Below, in pieces: positions 40,870-48,460 of a stretch of 48,460 bases of DNA. The stretch spans positions 1 through 48,460 of the forward strand of contig JACPOD010000048.1 in NCBI GenBank assembly GCA_016185185.1. The letters are read 5' to 3'. This stretch comes from Sphingobacteriales bacterium. Lineage in GTDB: Bacteria > Bacteroidota > Bacteroidia > Chitinophagales > Chitinophagaceae. A program made the position numbers and the translations under genes. The notes beneath the pieces were generated by a model. It did no database searches. It saw only the letters and a program-made list of their open reading frames with translations, and was not told where the DNA came from. Positions within the stretch are counted from its first letter, which is position 1, and each line of letters starts with the position of its first letter.

Positions 40870-42738
40870 CTATCTGCCCATATATACCATCAAAATTTGA
40901 ATATCGCTTGGGTTAACTCCTGAAATTCTTGATGCTTGTCCCAATGTTTGTGGACGAATCCTTTTGAATTTTTGTTTCGCTTCGTTTGAAAGTGCAGACA
41001 AATTTTCATAGTTAAAGGTATCCGGTATCATCAAATTTTCAAGCTGGCTCATACGTTGTACCAATTCTTTTTCCTTTTCAATATAAACATCATATTTCAG
41101 TTGTATTTCTGCTTGCATTAATAGTTCTTCTTCAAACGAACCTATTTGGTCTTTTAGTTTTTCAACAGTATAAACCAAGCCCTTTAAGTCAACTCCGGGT
41201 CTTAAAAGTAATTGTCCTGTTTTTTGTTTTTGTGATAATGGGGTTTCATTTATTGTGTTCAACCATTGGTTTATTTCGGAGGGTTCAACAGATACTTCTG
41301 TAAGAATTTCCTTGATTTTGTTTACTCCTCTTTGTTTTGAAACTGTTTTTTCCATTCGTTCATGAGATGCGAGTCCAATTTTATGACTTAAACCAGTCAA
41401 TCTTAGGTCGGCATTGTCCTGTCTCAAAAGTGTTCTAAATTCAGCACGACTGGTAAACATCCGATATGGTTCCTCTGTTCCTTTACTTATTAAGTCATCT
41501 ATTAATACACCAATGTAGGCCTCGCTTCTTTTTAAAATAAAAGTATCTTGATTATTAATTTTTAGATGCGCATTAACGCCAGCCATTAAACCCTGGCAAG
41601 CAGCTTCTTCATATCCTGTTGTACCATTAATTTGACCCGCAAAGAAAAGATTTTGTAAGTTTTTAGTTTCCAGAGAATACATTAATTGCGTCGGAGGAAA
41701 ATAATCATATTCAATTGCATAACCTGGCCGAAAAAAACGACAATTTTCAAACCCCGGAACTAGACGAAGCGCTTCGTATTGCACTTCTTCTGGCAGAGAT
41801 GTTGAAAATCCATTTACATAGATTTCAACCGTATTCCACCCTTCGGGTTCTACAAAAAGTTGGTGCCTATCCCGTTCTGAAAATCGATTAATTTTATCCT
41901 CAATACTTGGACAATATCTGGGCCCCACCCCCTGTATTCTTCCCTGATACATAGGGCTTCTGTTAAAACCCGTTTTTAAAATATCATGAACCTCTTCGTT
42001 TGTATATGTAATCCAACAACTACGCTGATTTTTAGCAGAAGGTTTTTGTGTGTCTAAAAAGGAGAATCCCGGAATTTCTTCGTCCCCCCTTTGTTCTTCC
42101 ATTTTTGAATAATCAAGGCTTCTTCCATCAATTCTGGGTGGCGTTCCAGTCTTTAACCTACTGCTTTCGAAACCCAAATCAACAAGTTGTTCTGTTATAC
42201 CCGATACGGCCTTTTCCGCAACTCTCCCGCCCCCAAATTTTTTTTCGCCTATATGAATTACCCCGTTTAAAAAAGTTCCATTCGTCAAAACAACTGCACC
42301 TGCCTCAATTTCATGACCCATCCCGGTAGCAACCCCTATACAAAAACCATCCTTTACCAAAAGCCCTTTTACCATATCCTGATAAAATTCCAAATTGGGG
42401 GTTTGCTCCAGCATTTCCCTCCATTTTTGTGAGAATAACATTCTGTCGTTTTGAGTTCTGGGGCTCCACATAGCAGGCCCTTTAGACCTGTTAAGCATCC
42501 TGAATTGAATCATACTCTCATCACTGACTATTCCAGAATATCCGCCTAACGCATCAATTTCTCTTATTATCTGACCTTTAGCAATCCCCCCCATTGCTGG
42601 ATTACAGCTCATTTGTGCTATAGTTTGCATATTCATGGTTACTAAAAGCACTTTAGACCCCATATTGGCGGCGGCGGCGGCGGCTTCACAACCTGCATGT
42701 CCGGCACCAACAACTATGATATCGTATTTTTTAAACAT
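40870..42738 (-). CDS. mnmG: tRNA uridine-5-carboxymethylaminomethyl modification enzyme MnmG (GidA)
   Basis: With MnmE, this FAD enzyme installs cmnm5 on U34 of tRNAs. The 622-residue length is normal. It starts MFKKYDIIVVGAGHAGCEAA with the dinucleotide-binding GxGxxG. GidA signatures include CNPAMGGIAKGQIIREIDAL, GTFLNGVIHIGEKKFGGGR and LKTGTPPRIDGRSLDYSKME. The C-terminal tRNA-binding helical domain ends RISGVNPSDIQILMVYMGR. The start codon lies 44 bases from a parS-like site. Confidence 0.97.
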   Translation of the reverse strand: MFKKYDIIVVGAGHAGCEAAAAAANMGSKVLLVTMNMQTIAQMSCNPAMGGIAKGQIIREIDALGGYSGIVSDESMIQFRMLNRSKGPAMWSPRTQNDRMLFSQKWREMLEQTPNLEFYQDMVKGLLVKDGFCIGVATGMGHEIEAGAVVLTNGTFLNGVIHIGEKKFGGGRVAEKAVSGITEQLVDLGFESSRLKTGTPPRIDGRSLDYSKMEEQRGDEEIPGFSFLDTQKPSAKNQRSCWITYTNEEVHDILKTGFNRSPMYQGRIQGVGPRYCPSIEDKINRFSERDRHQLFVEPEGWNTVEIYVNGFSTSLPEEVQYEALRLVPGFENCRFFRPGYAIEYDYFPPTQLMYSLETKNLQNLFFAGQINGTTGYEEAACQGLMAGVNAHLKINNQDTFILKRSEAYIGVLIDDLISKGTEEPYRMFTSRAEFRTLLRQDNADLRLTGLSHKIGLASHERMEKTVSKQRGVNKIKEILTEVSVEPSEINQWLNTINETPLSQKQKTGQLLLRPGVDLKGLVYTVEKLKDQIGSFEEELLMQAEIQLKYDVYIEKEKELVQRMSQLENLMIPDTFNYENLSALSNEAKQKFKRIRPQTLGQASRISGVNPSDIQILMVYMGR

Positions 42739-42781
42739 TGGAAGGCAAAATTAAGCCAGCATATTTAGAAAGGCTTAATTA

Positions 42782-42797
42782 TGTTTCACATGAAACT
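42782..42797. promoter_or_regulatory. parS: parS-like site 1
   Basis: TGTTTCACATGAAACT differs from the conserved ParB target TGTTTCACGTGAAACA at two of 16 positions (G to A at position 9, A to T at 16). It is 24 bases, centre to centre, from a second match. Confidence 0.65.
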
Positions 42798-43246
42798 TAT
42801 TTTAATGTTCCACGTGAAATAAATTTTGCTAAGAGGTTCATATACTTATCTTCTAACGCTCGCATAACGCTTTTTTGTGCTTTTGTCTTATCCTTATATC
42901 CACACAAATGAAGAGCCCCATGTATTATAACTCTTTGCAATTCATTTTGAAAAGACACTTCATAAAATTGTGCGTTTTCTGAAACCCTATCTATACTTAT
43001 ATATATTTCGCCCACTACCAGATCACTGCTATCAGACATTGAAAAAGTAATGATATCTGTGAAATAATTATGCTGTAAATACTTCATATTTATCTGCAAC
43101 AGATATACATCAGAGCAAAAAATATAATTAAGTGAGAGAAGTTTTGTTTTCTCTCTTTTAAAAATTTCTGCTAAAAAAACTTTTAGCACTTTTATTTCTC
43201 TAGGTCGCTTCTTCTTAGTGATATAGTTAAAAGTTACAACATCCAT
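42797..43246 (-). CDS. ybeY: Endoribonuclease YbeY
   Basis: The 149-residue metalloenzyme acts in 16S rRNA 3' maturation and ribosome quality control. It has the substrate region LSLNYIFCSDVYLLQINMKY, TDIITFSMSD, GEIYISIDRV and the metal site IIHGALHLCGYKDKTKAQ. The usual H-x3-H-x5-H has Asp (or nearby Lys) at the third position, which I recall as normal for Bacteroidota YbeY. It is in the same orientation as mnmG, with the two parS-like sites in and after its 3' end. Confidence 0.93.
   Translation of the reverse strand: MDVVTFNYITKKKRPREIKVLKVFLAEIFKREKTKLLSLNYIFCSDVYLLQINMKYLQHNYFTDIITFSMSDSSDLVVGEIYISIDRVSENAQFYEVSFQNELQRVIIHGALHLCGYKDKTKAQKSVMRALEDKYMNLLAKFISRGTLK
42806..42821. promoter_or_regulatory. 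parS: parS-like site 2
   Basis: TGTTCCACGTGAAATA differs from the Bacillus-type parS variant TGTTCCACGTGAAACA at a single position. It overlaps the last codons of ybeY (encoding SRGT). With the neighbouring site it forms a tandem pair. Confidence 0.75.
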
Positions 43247-43304
43247 ATATTAATGTACAAAAATCAGGAACTTATCAATGTGACTCATATAAATTTGTCA
43301 GTCA

Positions 43305-43529
43305 ATGGAAAAACTTTCTAAAATTGGAGTCGGCGAGGCGGCAATCATTCATTCTTTTGAAAGCGATGAAATATTTCTTAAGTTAATGGAAATGGGCTGC
43401 GTTCCAGGGGAAATGGTTGTTGTAGAGCAAATAGCGCCAATGAAAGATCCTATTTCAATTTTAATTGCTGGTTATAAACTAAGTTTAAGACTTGAGGAAG
43501 CTGAAAAAATTTGGGTAAAAAGATTATAA
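43305..43529 (+). CDS. feoA: FeoA-type protein
   Basis: The 74-residue SH3-like FeoA protein has GVGEAAIIHSFESDEIFLKL, LMEMGCVPGEMVVVEQIAPM and GYKLSLRLEEAEKIWVKRL, all typical. FeoA partners the ferrous-iron channel FeoB, but no feoB is next to it; nadD follows 13 bases later, so it is in an unusual pairing. It is divergent from ybeY with 58 bases between. I found no Fur-like dyad upstream. Confidence 0.92.
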   Translation: MEKLSKIGVGEAAIIHSFESDEIFLKLMEMGCVPGEMVVVEQIAPMKDPISILIAGYKLSLRLEEAEKIWVKRL

Positions 43530-43542
43530 TTAATTGATTTAC

Positions 43543-44115
43543 ATGAATATAGCACTATACTTTGGTTCCTTTAATCCAGTGCATACGGGTCATTTAATAA
43601 TTGCAAATTATATTTTAGAAAATACCGAAACCGATCAGGTGTGGTTTGTTGTTTCTCCACAAAATCCCTTTAAACAAACTTCAAGTTTATTAAATGAATA
43701 TCAACGTCTTCATCTTATTAATCTTGCAATTGAAGGAGAAAACGGATTAAGGTCAAGCAATATTGAATTTAATCTTTCAAAACCCTCCTATACAATTAAC
43801 ACCCTAACATATCTTCAGGAGAAATACCCGGAACACCAATTCACCATTCTTATGGGAAGCGATAGTTTTCAAAACATTCTTAAATGGAAAAATGCAGAAG
43901 TCATTCTAAAAAACTTTCCTTTTTATATTTATCGGCGCCCGGGTTTTGAAATAAAAGAAACCCATGGTGCAATGGTAAAAATTCTTGAGGCCCCGCTATT
44001 GCAAATTTCGGCTACACATATCCGTGAACTTATAAAACAGGGGAAATCAATCCGGTATCTTGTTCCAGATGCTGTAATGGAAGAAATTCTAAAAGGAAGA
44101 TATTACAAATCTTAA
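43543..44115 (+). CDS. nadD: Nicotinate-nucleotide adenylyltransferase
   Basis: The 190-residue enzyme converts nicotinate mononucleotide and ATP to deamido-NAD in NAD synthesis. Visible motifs are the nucleotidyltransferase [20 protein letters not shown] (GxFxPxHxGH), the substrate block [25 protein letters not shown] and the C-terminal [20 protein letters not shown] (the ISxTxIR motif). I start at ATG 43543 instead of the in-frame TTG at 43534. Its stop overlaps that of the converging chrA by four bases. Confidence 0.96.
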   Translation: MNIALYFGSFNPVHTGHLIIANYILENTETDQVWFVVSPQNPFKQTSSLLNEYQRLHLINLAIEGENGLRSSNIEFNLSKPSYTINTLTYLQEKYPEHQFTILMGSDSFQNILKWKNAEVILKNFPFYIYRRPGFEIKETHGAMVKILEAPLLQISATHIRELIKQGKSIRYLVPDAVMEEILKGRYYKS

Positions 44116-45272
44116 AACATCCAGCCCAAAAACAGGCAACAAAATACAATTACCGGAGGTGGAAATCTTGTTAAGAGCAACAGGCAAAAAGTCGAAACAA
44201 TTACGCCAATATTTATATAATTAACAGTCGAAAACCCTTCAATAGAAATATCTTTCATTAAATAGAAAAATGATGCTACCATTATCCCCACAACCACGGC
44301 GTTAATTCCTTCCAACGCCCGGTATATAACTACATATTTTTTTAAATTGTTCCAGATTGGGTAAAAAAATAAAACCAACAACGCACTGGGCAGAAACATA
44401 CCAAGCGTACCAATTATACAACCAAGAATCTGCATATTTTTCCCTTCATTGCGCAAAGCCATTCCACCGGTAAAGGATGCAATAGAAAATACAGGCCCCG
44501 GTATTGCCCTAACTATACCTGCGCCTGTTAAAAAATCGTTTTTTTCAATCCTAATAACATCTCTATTTTTTTCAACTATTCTTTTGCTCTCAGGTCGTAC
44601 AACATATTGTTCATACATGATTGGCATCAAAACATCCCCTCCACCAAAAACAAGGCTTCCAAACCGATAAAAATTTTCGAAAAGGTTAAACGCTTTTTTA
44701 GATTCCCACTTATTTTTTCTTGCTGTTTCGCTAAAAAAACCTGCAACAACAAAGAGTACTAAAAAAAACCAGATATTATTCCACTTTATCTTTTGTGGCC
44801 GTACACCATATTCCGGAATTCTTTTATTACTGAAGTTGGTTACAATGCCGCCCAAAATTATTAGCACGGGAAAAACCCAGGGTGTTGCAAATAAAAAATA
44901 AGTAGTTAATGCTGCCACAACAAGAATAACTCTGGTAATTGTATTCTTTACTGAAATTTTAAACGCATTGTATGCTGCATATGCAAGAAAACCAACAACC
45001 ATTGGTTGCAAATATTTAAAAATATCGTTTTTTAACGCTGATTTATCGATATAATGAAGCAGGAAAGACAGTGCCCCCATTAAAATACTGGCAGGCAAAA
45101 TCCAAATAATTAATGTAAGAACAGCTAAGGACACGCCACCTCTTTTATAACCAATCAGTGTTACTGTCTGTGTTGAAGACGGTCCGGGTAATAAATTACA
45201 AAATGCGTTAAACTCCATTAACTCCTCTGTTGTTATGTCTTTTCTTTTTTCAACAAACGTTTTAATCATCAT
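44112..45272 (-). CDS. chrA: Chromate transporter (ChrA family)
   Basis: A two-domain CHR-family membrane protein, 386 residues from the ATG at 45272, with motifs [20 protein letters not shown] in the first half and [20 protein letters not shown] in the second. It has about ten helices and would export chromate or a similar oxyanion. The frame stays open upstream of that ATG to 45371 and encodes [20 protein letters not shown] followed by GPQGHLGMM. This includes the family's first helix and FGGPxxH signature, but contains no ATG, GTG or TTG. The real start is therefore upstream and non-canonical, or the 5' end is damaged. Confidence 0.9.
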   Translation of the reverse strand: MMIKTFVEKRKDITTEELMEFNAFCNLLPGPSSTQTVTLIGYKRGGVSLAVLTLIIWILPASILMGALSFLLHYIDKSALKNDIFKYLQPMVVGFLAYAAYNAFKISVKNTITRVILVVAALTTYFLFATPWVFPVLIILGGIVTNFSNKRIPEYGVRPQKIKWNNIWFFLVLFVVAGFFSETARKNKWESKKAFNLFENFYRFGSLVFGGGDVLMPIMYEQYVVRPESKRIVEKNRDVIRIEKNDFLTGAGIVRAIPGPVFSIASFTGGMALRNEGKNMQILGCIIGTLGMFLPSALLVLFFYPIWNNLKKYVVIYRALEGINAVVVGIMVASFFYLMKDISIEGFSTVNYINIGVIVSTFCLLLLTRFPPPVIVFCCLFLGWMF

Positions 45273-45513
45273 TCCCAGATGTCCTTGCGGTCCGCCAAAG
45301 GCTGAAATACTGTAAATAAAAACTGTGCGCAGAAATGGTATGTGGCGAAGCAGGGTCAGGGCGAAATTTGTTTAGTATAGAGTTAAATATAATTTATTTT
45401 TTTGTGGGGGGCCAAAATTCTGTCATCGTTTGTATTTATTCCGCTTCTTTTTTTAGAGTTCTAATTAAATATGAGAACCAGGGCTTAATTTTGAATTACT
45501 CAATTATTTTGTT
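45273..45513. other. chrA 5' coding extension and intergenic spacer
   Basis: Bases 45273-45371 are the in-frame upstream part of chrA described above. The remaining 140 bases are AT-rich spacer before the TTG start at 45514, with no exact promoter match noted. Confidence 0.5.
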
Positions 45514-46563
45514 TTGAAGAAAAAAAACGGTTGGTTTTTTGTTTTATTTGTGGTATTCCTTATTTTTCTATCCTCCTGTTCGCCGTCTTATTATAAGTAT
45601 ATATCAAAATACAAATACTCCACTGCTAATATCCAACCTGAATATAGTGACTTATTTTACTGGGCGGCACACCCAGATAAAAAAGACCCAAGTGACAGCA
45701 TTCCATCTGGCTTAAAAAATAATATTATTGACTCAGCAGTTGATGTTTTTTTTATACACCCCACCACTTATACCAGGGCCAACTTTGGTGCCGGGGAAAA
45801 TAATGCGGCTATCAATAATGCTGAATTAAATGCTAAAACGGATTATACATCTATTCTATACCAGGCAAGCGTTTTTAATGCCTCTGCCAGGGTATACGCC
45901 CCACGATACCGGCAAGCTCACATTTCAGCATTCTTTACAATGAACAAAGAAGAAGCAGAAAGGGCTTTTGATACGGCTTATGCTGACATTAAATCAGCTT
46001 TTGAGTATTATTTAAAAAACTTTAATAATGGTCGTCCAATTATTATTGCCTCGCACAGCCAGGGAACTTTGCATGCAAGCAGATTATTAAAAGAGTTTTT
46101 TGAAGGCAAACCACTGCAAAAAAAATTAGTAATTGCATATCTTATAGGTTTGCCGGTATCTCAAACATGTTTTACAGACTTATCGCCCTGCAAAGATTCT
46201 CTGGCTGTGGGTTGTTTTGTAAGTTGGAGAACTTTAAAGAAGGGTTATTTGCCTGATTATATAAAAAAAGAAACCACATCCTCTTACGTTATTAACCCAT
46301 TAACCTGGACATCGGACACCTTATTCGCCAGGAAAGATTTAAACACCGGTGCCATTCTTTGGAAATTTAATAAGTTAATTCCTCACACTAGTGGTGGGCA
46401 AATACATGAAAATGTTTTATGGATACCGAAACCAAAATTTCCCTTTAGTTTTTTAGTCTCTGTTAAAAATTTTCATGCCGGAGATATAAATCTTTTTTAC
46501 CTTAATATCCGTCAAAATCTTAAAACAAGAATACAGGCCTATAATGCATTGAAGCAACAATAA
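45514..46563 (+). CDS. DUF3089 lipoprotein, alpha/beta-hydrolase-like
   Basis: The 349-residue protein has a lipoprotein signal (WFFVLFVVFLIFLSSCSPSY, lipobox LSSC). DUF3089 features are DLFYWAAHPDKKDPSD, VDVFFIHPTTYTRANFGAGE, ASVFNASARVYAPRYRQAHI, RAFDTAYADIKSAFEYYLKN and the nucleophile elbow IIIASHSQGTLHASRLLKEF. The fold is related to lipases; Ser in SHSQG is the likely nucleophile. The substrate is unknown. The start is TTG at 45514; no ATG lies upstream in frame within the signal peptide. It stands alone. Confidence 0.9.
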   Translation: MKKKNGWFFVLFVVFLIFLSSCSPSYYKYISKYKYSTANIQPEYSDLFYWAAHPDKKDPSDSIPSGLKNNIIDSAVDVFFIHPTTYTRANFGAGENNAAINNAELNAKTDYTSILYQASVFNASARVYAPRYRQAHISAFFTMNKEEAERAFDTAYADIKSAFEYYLKNFNNGRPIIIASHSQGTLHASRLLKEFFEGKPLQKKLVIAYLIGLPVSQTCFTDLSPCKDSLAVGCFVSWRTLKKGYLPDYIKKETTSSYVINPLTWTSDTLFARKDLNTGAILWKFNKLIPHTSGGQIHENVLWIPKPKFPFSFLVSVKNFHAGDINLFYLNIRQNLKTRIQAYNALKQQ

Positions 46564-46639
46564 GGATCATTTTTTTTAATGATATACCTCATAATAATTT
46601 TATAGCAATCTTTATAGCTTGTGATTTAAAAAAGAGGTT

Positions 46640-47467
46640 ATGAAAAAAATAGTTGCTTGTACCGATTTTTCTGCCAATGCAACAGTTGCCATTGACTATG
46701 CTTTTGCTTTAGCTAATTATTATAAAGCTGAACTGGTTTTATTACACAGCTATCTTGTGCCGGTTCCTGTATCTGAAGTTCCTCCATCAACAGAGATGTT
46801 TGAACAGGCAAAAAAAGAATCAGAGGACTATTTAGAGAAAATAAAGGCCGACCTGCAAGCCAAAAATAAAGAAGGCATATTCATATCAACTTACACAGAA
46901 AACGAAAACCTGTTACTCTGCCTTGAAGAGTTTTGTAAAAACAACAACCCGGATTTAGTGGTGGTTGGCACAAGGGGCCACAGAGATATTGTTGATGTTT
47001 TGGTTGGAAGCAATACTACGAAGATCGTTAATCGCCTTTTCTATCCGGTGTTAATTGTACCCGCAAATGCTGCTTTTGATTCTTTTAGTAAAATCGGATT
47101 TGCCTGTGATTTTGAAAATGTTGTTAAAACAACGCCTGTTGATTTAATAAAAAAGCTTGTGGTGGATTTTAATGCACAGCTATATGTATTAAATGTAGAT
47201 TATCAAAACAAGCAATTTACACCGCAAACGCCGGAAGAAAGTATGATGTTAGATCATTTGCTATTTAAGTTAAAACCACACTACCAGTTTTTAGAAGGAA
47301 AAGATATGCCAGAAACAATTGACGATTATGCCAGAAAGAATAATTTAGACCTATTGATAACTATTCCTAAAAAGCACAATTTTTTTGAACGGTTTTTTAA
47401 AGGCACCCACACCAATAAATTGGTATATCACACCCATATTCCTCTTCTATGTGTGCATGAAAAATAG
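46640..47467 (+). CDS. Universal stress protein, tandem UspA domains
   Basis: The 275-residue protein consists of two Usp units. The first (residues 1-145) has VACTDFSANATVAIDYAFAL, LVVVGTRGHRDIVDVLVGSN and TTKIVNRLFYPVLIVPA, including the GTRGHxxxxxxxxGS ATP-binding motif. The second (residues 150-275) is more degenerate (IGFACDFENVVKTTPVDLIK, LDLLITIPKKHNFFERFFKG, HTHIPLLCVHEK) and lacks the glycine motif. This double layout is common in Bacteroidota. Its stop codon directly abuts that of the converging lipoprotein gene. Confidence 0.93.
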   Translation: MKKIVACTDFSANATVAIDYAFALANYYKAELVLLHSYLVPVPVSEVPPSTEMFEQAKKESEDYLEKIKADLQAKNKEGIFISTYTENENLLLCLEEFCKNNNPDLVVVGTRGHRDIVDVLVGSNTTKIVNRLFYPVLIVPANAAFDSFSKIGFACDFENVVKTTPVDLIKKLVVDFNAQLYVLNVDYQNKQFTPQTPEESMMLDHLLFKLKPHYQFLEGKDMPETIDDYARKNNLDLLITIPKKHNFFERFFKGTHTNKLVYHTHIPLLCVHEK

Positions 47468-48145
47468 TTATTTGATGTTAGAGACAATCAGTGTAACTGT
47501 TCCGGTATAAATATATGGAGAAGAAAAAGGGATTGCTACCGACAGGTCGGTTGTACTATAAATAAATCCTGTGTTATTAGCAAAGTAATAATGAATATCG
47601 GCCTTATTATTACTAAGCTTAAAGCCGCTGGCATAAAAAGTTGGATTAATTTTTACATGAGTGACGTCCGCATAGGTTTTTCCCCCGGCTGTATAACTAA
47701 TTCCCTTTTCCATTACTACACATTCTAATTCTGCAGTACCATTAACACCATTAATTGTTGCGTTCTTGGTTTGCTTCCAGCTATTATTTACACTTAGGTT
47801 GTCTTTTATATATAACAGCTCTATTGCCTGATTGATGGCTTCATAAAAAGAATAGTGATAATAATCGCTGCCTGTTTTTGTGTAATATTCATTAGGTCCC
47901 CCGGAATTGGTAAACACCTTATACGTAGTGGTATTTATAACAGTATCCTTACTGGTAGCCGTTAAAGTATAGTCTCTTGTTGTACCATTACTCACTGCTG
48001 TATACGTCCACGTAGAGCCTGACGTTGTTGGCTGAAAGTTTTGTACAGTTCCGGGTCCAGACGGAGTGCCGTCGCTTTTCTTTTTACAGGATGGCGAAAT
48101 GATTAACGCTGTAATAATCAGGAAAGCAAAAAATGTGTTTTTCAT
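47468..48145 (-). CDS. Uncharacterised lipoprotein
   Basis: The 225-residue product has a lipoprotein signal (MKNTFFAFLIITALIISPSC; lipobox SPSC) and a short Lys/Gly linker (KKKSDGTPSGPG). A beta-rich domain follows with TTSGSTWTYTAVSNGTTRDY, TYKVFTNSGGPNEYYTKTGS, YIKDNLSVNNSWKQTKNATI and GKTYADVTHVKINP. The domain resembles secreted hypotheticals of Chitinophagaceae; I cannot name a Pfam family. It is convergent with the usp gene and about 45 bases downstream of the asnS 3' end on the same strand. Confidence 0.75.
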   Translation of the reverse strand: MKNTFFAFLIITALIISPSCKKKSDGTPSGPGTVQNFQPTTSGSTWTYTAVSNGTTRDYTLTATSKDTVINTTTYKVFTNSGGPNEYYTKTGSDYYHYSFYEAINQAIELLYIKDNLSVNNSWKQTKNATINGVNGTAELECVVMEKGISYTAGGKTYADVTHVKINPTFYASGFKLSNNKADIHYYFANNTGFIYSTTDLSVAIPFSSPYIYTGTVTLIVSNIK

Positions 48146-48189
48146 AAAGTTCCTTTTGGGTTAGAGGCAAAAAACCGAATGTTCGTTGC

Positions 48190-48460
48190 CTAAAATTCGG
48201 CACTCTTCGGTGTTCTTGGAAACGCTATAACGTCCCTGATATTGCCCATCCCGGTAACAAACTGCACCATCCGCTCAAAACCAAGCCCAAAACCGGCGTG
48301 GGGAACGGCCCCAAAGCGGCGGGTATCCAAATACCACCACAATTCTTCAGCCGGAATGTGCATCTGGGCCATTCTTTCTTCCAGCTTACCCAGCCTTTCT
48401 TCCCTTTGTGAGCCGCCTACAATTTCGCCAATTCCGGGAGCTAAAATATCCATGGCTGCC
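48190..48460 (-). CDS. asnS: Asparagine-tRNA ligase, C-terminal part (cut by window end)
   Basis: The frame is open to the window edge and shows the last 90 or so residues of a class IIb synthetase: [60 protein letters not shown] and PRTPKSAEF. Motif 3 ([12 protein letters not shown]) and the ending [17 protein letters not shown] are diagnostic of AsnRS rather than AspRS or LysRS. It charges tRNA-Asn. The start codon lies outside the window. Confidence 0.95.
   Translation of the reverse strand, partial: AAMDILAPGIGEIVGGSQREERLGKLEERMAQMHIPAEELWWYLDTRRFGAVPHAGFGLGFERMVQFVTGMGNIRDVIAFPRTPKSAEF

Noticed and set aside
43247-43304. Fur box upstream of feoA
   Set aside because: No 19-base dyad resembling GATAATGATAATCATTATC is visible in the 58-base gap.

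Overview
The window is from a member of the Bacteroidota, most likely the Chitinophagaceae. Grounds: AT-rich DNA with almost no Shine-Dalgarno sites, TAnnTTTG promoter elements, an alternative complex III plus caa3/aa3-type oxidase operon in the Bacteroidota order, a SusC/FecA-type TonB receptor with a carboxypeptidase-regulatory N-terminus, a GTP-type PEP carboxykinase, and many short low-complexity intergenic repeat words. The taxon is an inference from gene content; no rRNA is present.

Layout. 1-1.5 kb: debris of a transposase joined to a fragment of a sensor-propeller gene. 1.5-7.7 kb (minus strand): TonB receptor, small membrane protein, REP-associated (Y1/HUH) transposase, PcrA/UvrD helicase. 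7.9-14.9 kb (mostly plus): pckG, AspT/YidE-type transporter, DUF2490 protein, lipoproteins, and small ORFs including a 50-residue basic one on the minus strand. 14.9-17.2 kb (minus): tandem-HTH regulator, carboxypeptidase-regulatory-domain protein, and a membrane-protein/PurN fusion.

17.4-32.5 kb is the respiratory core: actA-actB-actC-actD-actE-actF (alternative complex III, quinol:cytochrome c oxidoreductase), then coxB-coxA-ctaB-two cox3-type genes-cox4, and sco behind a terminator. Electrons would pass from menaquinol through the Act iron-sulphur and haem subunits to the Cu/haem oxidase; ctaB makes haem O and Sco helps load CuA. Four genes here (actB, actC, actE, cox4) appear to lack internal blocks of roughly 35-70 codons, two of them with loss of frame. 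That is either real decay or assembly collapse.

32.8-34.5 kb holds a compact four-gene cassette: a 250-aa beta-rich-looking protein of unknown function, a DUF5675 protein, and two small membrane proteins that look holin-like. A terminator, an opposite-strand small helix-turn-helix protein and repeats border it. This is my best candidate for an undescribed system. 34.9-37.3 kb: palindromes, a Crp/Fnr regulator, an unknown gene, an IS5-type transposase relic and two small proteins.

37.3-48.46 kb is housekeeping: tRNA(CAU), outer-membrane protein, hflX, Rieske protein, tRNA-Asn, orphan LuxR-type response regulator, mnmG, ybeY, feoA, nadD, chrA, DUF3089 hydrolase, tandem UspA, lipoprotein, and the 3' end of asnS. 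Two parS-like 16-mers sit 24 bp apart at the mnmG/ybeY junction, suggesting a ParB loading site and proximity to the replication origin.

Limits: family assignments are from recognition of motifs, not from searches. Lengths of 'missing' segments are estimated from memory of homologues.
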